Origin: Bryobacter sp. | GTDB lineage: Bacteria; Acidobacteriota; Terriglobia; Bryobacterales; Bryobacteraceae | DNA length: 45,658 nucleotides | Assembly: GCA_022843605.1 (NCBI GenBank) | Contig: JALHNI010000035.1 | Coordinates: 1-45,658, forward strand | Direction of reading: 5' to 3' | Part shown: positions 41,101 through 45,658 of the stretch, in pieces | Position numbering within the stretch: the stretch's first letter is position 1 | Layout of the letters: each line of letters opens with the position of its first letter | Position numbers and translations under genes: made by a program | The notes under the pieces: model-generated | The model's database searches: none | Told to the model about the DNA's origin: nothing | Seen by the model: the letters and a program-made list of their open reading frames with translations, nothing else

Positions 41101-41112
41101 GGTGCCCCGTAA
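38107..41112 (+). CDS. Large secreted BNR/BACON/NHL protein with TIGR03437-type C-terminus
   Basis: A 1001-residue extracellular protein. MRFTRSLHLTALFAVLSASA is the signal peptide. Residues about 35-290 hold Asp-box (BNR) repeats: SDDRGVTWTPIYI, SQDGGVTWAPLTTG, STNGGQAWERRSS and SEDAGRSFVNVYES. Residues about 355-445 look like a BACON domain (ATTSGEPWLTVTPASGNL). Residues about 450-760 carry NHL-type repeats (GRDSQGNLYVMTNRRLRRIS, VAVDGNGIIYVTES, GTAGLSGDGGPATAANLRNP). The last ~225 residues (QPGAAVNSASFSARISPGSL onward, with PNQVNVQIPPNTP and GLAQINFQVPELPPGDYPL) match the C-terminal domain known as TIGR03437, abundant in Solibacter-like acidobacteria. Function unknown, likely carbohydrate or surface binding. 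Confidence 0.88.
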   Translation: MRFTRSLHLTALFAVLSASAQTLPRPDIFPFEFPLVDSPIVYGLINSSPLRSDDRGVTWTPIYISPQGSAQNVDRLIVHPDRPLVVYAHLSRARGGLFRSQDGGVTWAPLTTGLPATGEIADPVIFRGTGESARLRIADTLYALNNSTTWTRVGELPTNTTVMAFDPANPQSAAAFLRGGAFHFSTNGGQAWERRSSIMNDPGKFGRQILFDPKNSSVIFVRALADGSLQGGRCDAPGGGLWRSEDAGRSFVNVYESGLCNVTPSTYIDPNRPNVYLRTGFVGEPYCRSTNRGVSFVCTREPIQNTSASLTGMDPRNGDLYRSQLVEISRDGLNSWQPFTTSFRPTLRSFPESVGSVAQGESLTFSISLGTVEGTFALPFQATTSGEPWLTVTPASGNLPSSLTVRILTANLTPGTYRASIRIESALTVNPSSTIPLVITVTPQNLSPLRYSFQRLAGGSANTSVAVAEGASALAQPLNSITGAGRDSQGNLYVMTNRRLRRISPSGIIQTIAGDGQVGTTADNTPVAQARFNFVSGVAVDGNGIIYVTESTPARIYAISGGVVRIVADTTFITVPGNFPIRLTTTRSIATSPQGTTFVTDGTVVLRLNGLRPPDVAVNLRNFVSQAGNVTLSDLFAESDTSFLFAATNNRLYRLANGRLTVIAGTGTAGLSGDGGPATAANLRNPNSPASDSEGNILFHDSSNSVLRAVLTDGRIFTLSTTDFTSTSSSANSGSVRDTRFSSSSGILSAPGNTFIVLDSTGAFRFTRQIVDPPVIQPGAAVNSASFSARISPGSLVSLYGSKLALDTQAAPSTPLPTGLAGAEVLLNDQPIPISFASPNQVNVQIPPNTPIGSARLRSRVDGTLSSEITVNISASSPGIFVYGDNRAVVQNQDAGINGPETPELPGRYAVLYLTGIGATTAPVGPGAASPADPLGFAVSSATLRIGDTEANVLFTGLTPGFVGLAQINFQVPELPPGDYPLTVTIDGVQSNAPLFRIGAP

Positions 41113-41282
41113 GGCGGGTGCCGCCTTCAGCCTGATCCTCCGGCCGATAAATTCACATTTTCGTCAAGACCAGGAAACTTCCGCTTCGCGGCGGGCATCC
41201 CAGCATTAAGAGTCCTTCGCTTGCCGAACGCGGCGAGATATCATTGTAAAGAAGGCGACCCTCGTCCACGAACCCCTACCCC

Positions 41283-44200
41283 ATGTCGCAGACTACCGAA
41301 GATCTTGGAATCAATAGCTGGCTTGAAGAAGAACTCTACCAGCAGTACCTCAGCAACCAGCAGAACGTCGACTCGAGCTGGAAGACCGTTTTTGATACGA
41401 ACGGCTATCTGGAACCAATTACTCCCGCTCCTGCCGCGCCAACTCCGGCTCCGGATCCCGCACCTGTAGCGGTTGCGCCGCCGCCTACGCCCGTTTCCGC
41501 CCCTGTTCCTCCAACCCCCGCCCCGGACGTGAATCAACCGCCGGCCAACCAACAGATGACTGCCCCAGCCCCCAAACTTCCTGCGAAACCTGCCGTCGCC
41601 CTCGGCCCTTCGGAACAGTTGATGCCCCTGCGTGGCGTCGCGGCCCGCATCGCCGAGAACATGAATCTGAGTCTGTCGGTGCCCACCGCCACCTCTCAGC
41701 GCGTGTTTACGGTGAAGGTAATCGACGAGAACCGCCAGTTGGTGAATGAACACCGGGCGCTCAATGGTAAGAGCAAAGTTTCCTACACGCATTTGATCGC
41801 CTGGGCGATCGTGAAAGCCCTCAAGACGAACCCGGCAATCAACCATGCCTACATCGAGAATTCCGATGGCGCTTTCCGGATCGTCCGGCCCCGGGTGAAT
41901 CTGGGTATTGCCGTGGACGTGGCGGGCAAAGATGGCAGCCGCAGCCTGATGGTGCCCAACATCAAGAACGCCGGCGAGATGAACTTCTTCCAGTTCCTCG
42001 CCGCCTTCGACGACATTGTGCAGCGCGCCCGCGTGGCGAAGCTGGTCCCGGCTGACTTCCAGGGCACCACCATCTCGCTCACCAATCCGGGAACCGTGGG
42101 TACCCTTGGTTCCGTGCCCCGGCTGATGCCGGGCCAAGGCGCGATCATCGCTACCGGCGCCATCGACTATCCGGCGGAGTATCAGGGCGTGGCGCCCGAA
42201 ATGAAGGCTTTGCTCGGCCTGAGCAAAGTGATGATGATGACCTGCACCTACGATCACCGCGTGATCCAGGGTGCAGAATCCGGTTTGTTTCTGGCGCGGG
42301 TGCAGCAGTTGTTGCTCGGCGAGGACCGTTTCTACGAAGAGCTCTACACCGACCTGAAGATTCCTTATCAGCCGGTAAAGCTGCCCGAGGAGAAGGTGCG
42401 CACGCTGATTGGGCCGGCGCTGAGCCAGGCTCCGGCGGCGGGAGCCTCGGAGTTGGCGAAGGAAGCCGCCATCCTGATGCTGATCAACGCCTATCGGGTG
42501 CGCGGGCATCTGATTGCAAACCTGGATCCGTTGGGCGGCGAAGCCAATCACCACCCTGAGCTTGATCCGGCGAACTATGGCCTGACGATCTGGGATCTGG
42601 ACCGCCAGTTTCTGACGGGCAACCTCGGCGGCATGACCGGGGACGCCGCGCCCCAGGGCATGGCCAGTCTGCGCGAAATTCTCGAGAGCCTGCGCGCCGC
42701 CTATTGCGGCACGATGGCGGTCGAGTACATGCACATTCAACATCCTGAGCAGAAGGCCTGGTTGCAACAGCGCCTGGAGCCGAAATCAGCCCGCGCCCCC
42801 CTGGCGCCGGAAGCGAAGCGCCGGATTCTCGAGCGTTTGGTGGAAGCCGAGATGTTCGAGCACTTCCTGCATACGCGTTTCGTCGGCCATAAGCGCTTCT
42901 CAATGGAGGGTGGCGAAGCCGGGGTCGTGATTTTGGACGAGCTGGTGGAGCGCGCCGGCGCGGCCAACGTCGGCGAAATCGTCATTGGCATGGCCCACCG
43001 CGGACGCCTGACTGTTTTGGCCACCGTCATCGGCAAGGCGCTTTCTCAGATCTTCTCCGAGTTCGATGGCAACGTCGATCCCGAGACCACGCAAGGCTCG
43101 GGCGACGTGAAGTATCACCTGGGCGCCAGCGGCGTGCGCGCCACCAAGACCCGGGAAGTGGTGGTCTCCGTGGCGCCCAATCCTTCTCATTTGGAAGCCG
43201 TGGATCCTGTTGTGGAAGGCATTGTCCGCCCCAAGCAGGAGCGTCTCGGCGACACCGAGCGCGCCCGCGTGATTCCGGTGTTGATTCATGGCGACGCGGC
43301 CTTCGCCGGCCAGGGCGTCGTCACCGAGACCCTGAATCTTTCGCAGCTTGAGGGCTACACCACCGGAGGTACTGTCCATCTGATTATCAACAATCAGATT
43401 GGCTTTACGACGAATCCGAACGAAGGCCGCTCCGGACCGCACTGCACCGACGTGGCCCGCACCGTACAGGCTCCAATTTTGCATGTGAATGGCGATGATG
43501 CCGAGGCCTGCGTCCGGGCCATTCAGATTGCTTTCGATTTCCGCCAGCGCTTCAAGAAAGATGTCGTTATCGACATGGTTTGCTACCGGCGTTATGGGCA
43601 CAACGAAGGCGACGATCCCAGCTACACCCACCCCATCCTCTATCGCAAGATCAAAGACCATCCTTCGGTCGGTACGATTTACACCGAGCGCTTGAAGCGC
43701 GAGAAAGTCGTCGCCGAGGCTGACCTCGAGGCGATTCGCAAACGCAACACGGCGCGGCTCGAAGAGGGCTTCAACGCTGCTAAAGAGAAAGCGGCGAAGT
43801 TCGAACTCGTGGAAATGGCGCTCCTCGACGAGGATGTGTTTAAAGTTCCTACCCCAAACACTGCGGCGGACCAACAACGTTTGGAAGCCGTGGTTCATGG
43901 AATCACCACTTTTCCCGATGGCTTCAATCTGCATCCCAAGTTGCAAGGGCTGATCGTCGACAAGCGGCGGGACGTGCTGAAGGGCGCTGCGATGGATTGG
44001 GCGACCGCTGAGGCTCTGGCCTTTGGATCCCTGGTGCTTGAGGGCACGCCTGTCCGGCTTTCCGGCCAGGATTCGTCCCGCGGCACGTTCTCACAACGGC
44101 ATCTCGAGTACGTCGACTATGAGACCGGACGGCCCTATGTGCCGATGAAGCATCTGGATTCCAAGCAAGCTCGCTTCGAAGTTGTCGATTCCAGTCTCAG

Positions 44201-45086
44201 CGAGTACGCCGTGATGGGCTTCGAGTTTGGCTACAGTGTGGCCGACCCCACTTGCCTGGTCATGTGGGAGGCGCAGTTTGGCGACTTCGTCAACGGCGCG
44301 CAAATCATGATCGATCAGTTCATCTCGGTGGCCGAAGAAAAATGGGGCCAACCCAGCGGACTCGTCCTACTCCTGCCCCACGGCTACGAGGGGCAAGGTC
44401 CGGAACACTCCTCCGGCCGTATTGAGCGCTTTCTGATTCTCTGCGCGCAGAACAACATGATCGTGGCGAATGCCACGACGCCAGCGCAGTATCATCACCT
44501 GCTGCGGCGGCAGATGCACGGTGGCGCGGATCGCCGCGGTCTGCGTAAGCCGCTGATCGTTTTCACCCCCAAGAGTCTTTTGCGGCACGCCAAAGCAGTG
44601 AGTACGCTCAGCGAACTCTCGAGCGGCGGTTTCCGTGAAGTGCTGGGCGATTCTTCCGTCTCCGCGGATCGCGTCACGCGAGTCCTGCTCTGCTCGGGCA
44701 AGATCTACTACGATTTGCTCCAGGCGCGCGAAGCCAAACAGGCCTCAAATGTGGCTATTGTCCGGTTGGAACAGTTGTATCCGTTCCCCACCGCTGACCT
44801 TCGCGATATTCTGTCGCGGTATCCCGAAGCGGCGGACCTCGTTTGGGTCCAGGAAGAGCCCCGGAACATGGGACCCTGGCGCTTTGTCCGTGAATGGATG
44901 GAGCCGATTACCGAAGCGCGCCGCAGGCCATTGAGCTATGCGGGCCGCGCGGAAGCCGCCAGTCCGGCGACCGGCGCCCTGAAGCGTCACGTTCAGGAGC
45001 AGCAGGAGATCATCGATACGGCCTTCGCGTCCGCTCTGCCTTCCCAGCCTAAGCGCGTCCGCGTCGTGGCTAAGCGGAAACGTTAA
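41283..45086 (+). CDS. kgd: Multifunctional 2-oxoglutarate decarboxylase/dehydrogenase E1-E2 fusion (Kgd type)
   Basis: A 1267-residue enzyme of the 2-oxoglutarate step of the TCA cycle. The N-terminal segment INSWLEEELYQQYLSNQQNV is the E1o docking helix, followed by a Pro/Ala linker (about 40-105). An E2 succinyltransferase domain spans about 110-350 (LRGVAARIAENMNLSLSVPT, and CTYDHRVIQGAESGLFLARV with the catalytic His). The thiamine-diphosphate E1 domains follow, with FSMEGGEAGVVILDEL, IGMAHRGRLTVLA, the GDAAFAGQGVVTETLNLSQL cofactor motif and LLPHGYEGQGPEHSSGRIER. There is no lipoyl domain, as in mycobacterial Kgd. It is followed 5 bp later by a membrane protein gene. Confidence 0.95.
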   Translation: MSQTTEDLGINSWLEEELYQQYLSNQQNVDSSWKTVFDTNGYLEPITPAPAAPTPAPDPAPVAVAPPPTPVSAPVPPTPAPDVNQPPANQQMTAPAPKLPAKPAVALGPSEQLMPLRGVAARIAENMNLSLSVPTATSQRVFTVKVIDENRQLVNEHRALNGKSKVSYTHLIAWAIVKALKTNPAINHAYIENSDGAFRIVRPRVNLGIAVDVAGKDGSRSLMVPNIKNAGEMNFFQFLAAFDDIVQRARVAKLVPADFQGTTISLTNPGTVGTLGSVPRLMPGQGAIIATGAIDYPAEYQGVAPEMKALLGLSKVMMMTCTYDHRVIQGAESGLFLARVQQLLLGEDRFYEELYTDLKIPYQPVKLPEEKVRTLIGPALSQAPAAGASELAKEAAILMLINAYRVRGHLIANLDPLGGEANHHPELDPANYGLTIWDLDRQFLTGNLGGMTGDAAPQGMASLREILESLRAAYCGTMAVEYMHIQHPEQKAWLQQRLEPKSARAPLAPEAKRRILERLVEAEMFEHFLHTRFVGHKRFSMEGGEAGVVILDELVERAGAANVGEIVIGMAHRGRLTVLATVIGKALSQIFSEFDGNVDPETTQGSGDVKYHLGASGVRATKTREVVVSVAPNPSHLEAVDPVVEGIVRPKQERLGDTERARVIPVLIHGDAAFAGQGVVTETLNLSQLEGYTTGGTVHLIINNQIGFTTNPNEGRSGPHCTDVARTVQAPILHVNGDDAEACVRAIQIAFDFRQRFKKDVVIDMVCYRRYGHNEGDDPSYTHPILYRKIKDHPSVGTIYTERLKREKVVAEADLEAIRKRNTARLEEGFNAAKEKAAKFELVEMALLDEDVFKVPTPNTAADQQRLEAVVHGITTFPDGFNLHPKLQGLIVDKRRDVLKGAAMDWATAEALAFGSLVLEGTPVRLSGQDSSRGTFSQRHLEYVDYETGRPYVPMKHLDSKQARFEVVDSSLSEYAVMGFEFGYSVADPTCLVMWEAQFGDFVNGAQIMIDQFISVAEEKWGQPSGLVLLLPHGYEGQGPEHSSGRIERFLILCAQNNMIVANATTPAQYHHLLRRQMHGGADRRGLRKPLIVFTPKSLLRHAKAVSTLSELSSGGFREVLGDSSVSADRVTRVLLCSGKIYYDLLQAREAKQASNVAIVRLEQLYPFPTADLRDILSRYPEAADLVWVQEEPRNMGPWRFVREWMEPITEARRRPLSYAGRAEAASPATGALKRHVQEQQEIIDTAFASALPSQPKRVRVVAKRKR

Positions 45087-45091
45087 CTTCT

Positions 45092-45637
45092 ATGGGCCCG
45101 TATTCAACGGTGCTCGAGGCTTGGTGGAACGAAAGCCCACTCTTCACCGCGCTTGGCGTGGCCGCGGTAGCCGCGCTCGTCCCATTGCTGATGCTCATCC
45201 TGGCGATCATTGTTTCGCCCACCATGCGGATCCTTTACCGGGCCGCGCGGCGCGTACTTTGGATCAAGTTTGGCACCACCCATCACGGTCCGCCACTGGC
45301 ACCTCGTTATCGAGAGTTCCTGGAGGAAAAAAAGCTTCAGGAGCTTATCATGACAGCAGAAGGCGCAGCCTTCGGCCGCACCGGTGTCATCTATCTGAAC
45401 GGTGAGGAAATTGGCTTTGTTTCGGTACGCTTCGGCGCACTCCTTGAGATGAACTTGCCTTATACGCAAATTACCGAAGCCAAGATCAGCAAGGGAGCAC
45501 TCTTCGATTCGGTCACGGTTACCACCCGCGGACGCGTGGAAAGGTTGCGTGTTTACCGTTCCGATCGCGATGTTGGCCAGGAGTTCTTCAATCATTTGCA
45601 GCTTCGTCTGGGCGCCGTGCGTTTTCACAAAGCATAA
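45092..45637 (+). CDS. Membrane-anchored hypothetical protein
   Basis: A 181-residue protein with one long N-terminal membrane helix (LGVAAVAALVPLLMLILAII, residues 21-40) and a soluble C-terminal domain. The latter has alternating strands (GVIYLNGEEIGFVSVRFG, YTQITEAKISKGALFDSVTV, VERLRVYRSDRDVGQEFFNH), which resemble a PH-like fold; this is inferred from pattern only. It starts 5 bp after kgd and is therefore probably in the same transcript. I do not recognise a named family. Confidence 0.75.
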   Translation: MGPYSTVLEAWWNESPLFTALGVAAVAALVPLLMLILAIIVSPTMRILYRAARRVLWIKFGTTHHGPPLAPRYREFLEEKKLQELIMTAEGAAFGRTGVIYLNGEEIGFVSVRFGALLEMNLPYTQITEAKISKGALFDSVTVTTRGRVERLRVYRSDRDVGQEFFNHLQLRLGAVRFHKA

Positions 45638-45658
45638 GCCCCGCCGGGTTGCTACAAT

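Noticed and set aside
41241..42767. 508-residue open frame antisense to kgd
   Set aside because: It mirrors the third-position G/C pattern of the Kgd coding strand, is His/Arg/Gly-rich without recognisable motifs, and the opposite frame is certain.
1..45658. CRISPR arrays, insertion sequences, prophage genes
   Set aside because: No regularly spaced repeats, transposase or integrase motifs or phage structural genes were seen on either strand.

Overview
The window looks like a chromosomal segment around the replication origin of an acidobacterium, most likely of the Solibacter/Bryobacter group. The reasons are an extracellular protein ending in a TIGR03437-type domain, a TonB-dependent receptor with a carboxypeptidase-regulatory-like N-terminus, many Tat-exported hydrolases, and a fused mycobacterial-style 2-oxoglutarate decarboxylase (Kgd). 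No database search was run, so the placement is an inference from family recognition.

Region 1 (1-9 kb): the 3' part of ftsK, a secreted hypothetical, an exported glycosylasparaginase, an AbrB-PIN toxin-antitoxin pair, then mnmG-rsmG-parA-parB. Three perfect parS palindromes lie here, one inside rsmG and two between rsmG and parA. The + strand changes abruptly from G-rich to C-rich at the parS pair.

Region 2 (8.4-20.5 kb): an orphan flaG-fliS pair with a possible flagellar-sigma promoter, cmk-lysC, a TPR protein, a [2Fe-2S] thioredoxin-like ferredoxin start-to-start with a small metallopeptidase, aquaporin plus a LEA-like protein, a TonB receptor, then dnaN and dnaA. Between dnaA and dnaN sits a small inserted island. 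It holds an intact MazE/ChpS-type antitoxin 11 bp after dnaA, a broken PemK/ChpB-type toxin, a remnant of a dnaA 3' end, and an imperfect 48-bp repeat. Upstream of dnaA lies a 446-bp origin candidate with paired DnaA boxes and an 18% GC stretch.

Region 3 (20.5-37 kb): four glycosyltransferases, a Tat-exported amidohydrolase, a Thg1-like 3'-5' polymerase coupled to a sensor histidine kinase, an orphan PIN protein, a GNAT enzyme, a sulfatase, an SDR, an RsbW/RsbV partner-switching pair, a VOC protein, a LacI regulator, a DACNV-type sensor protein, a decayed VapC, and an exported DgoD-like sugar-acid dehydratase.

Region 4 (37-45.6 kb): a second exported amidohydrolase, the large BNR/BACON/NHL/TIGR03437 secreted protein, the Kgd fusion, and a membrane-anchored hypothetical. 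The sulfatase, SDR, LacI regulator, sugar-acid dehydratase and lactonase-like amidohydrolase could together serve use of sulfated or acidic sugars, but they are not one operon and this is only an inference. No tRNA, rRNA, CRISPR array, transposase or prophage gene was seen.
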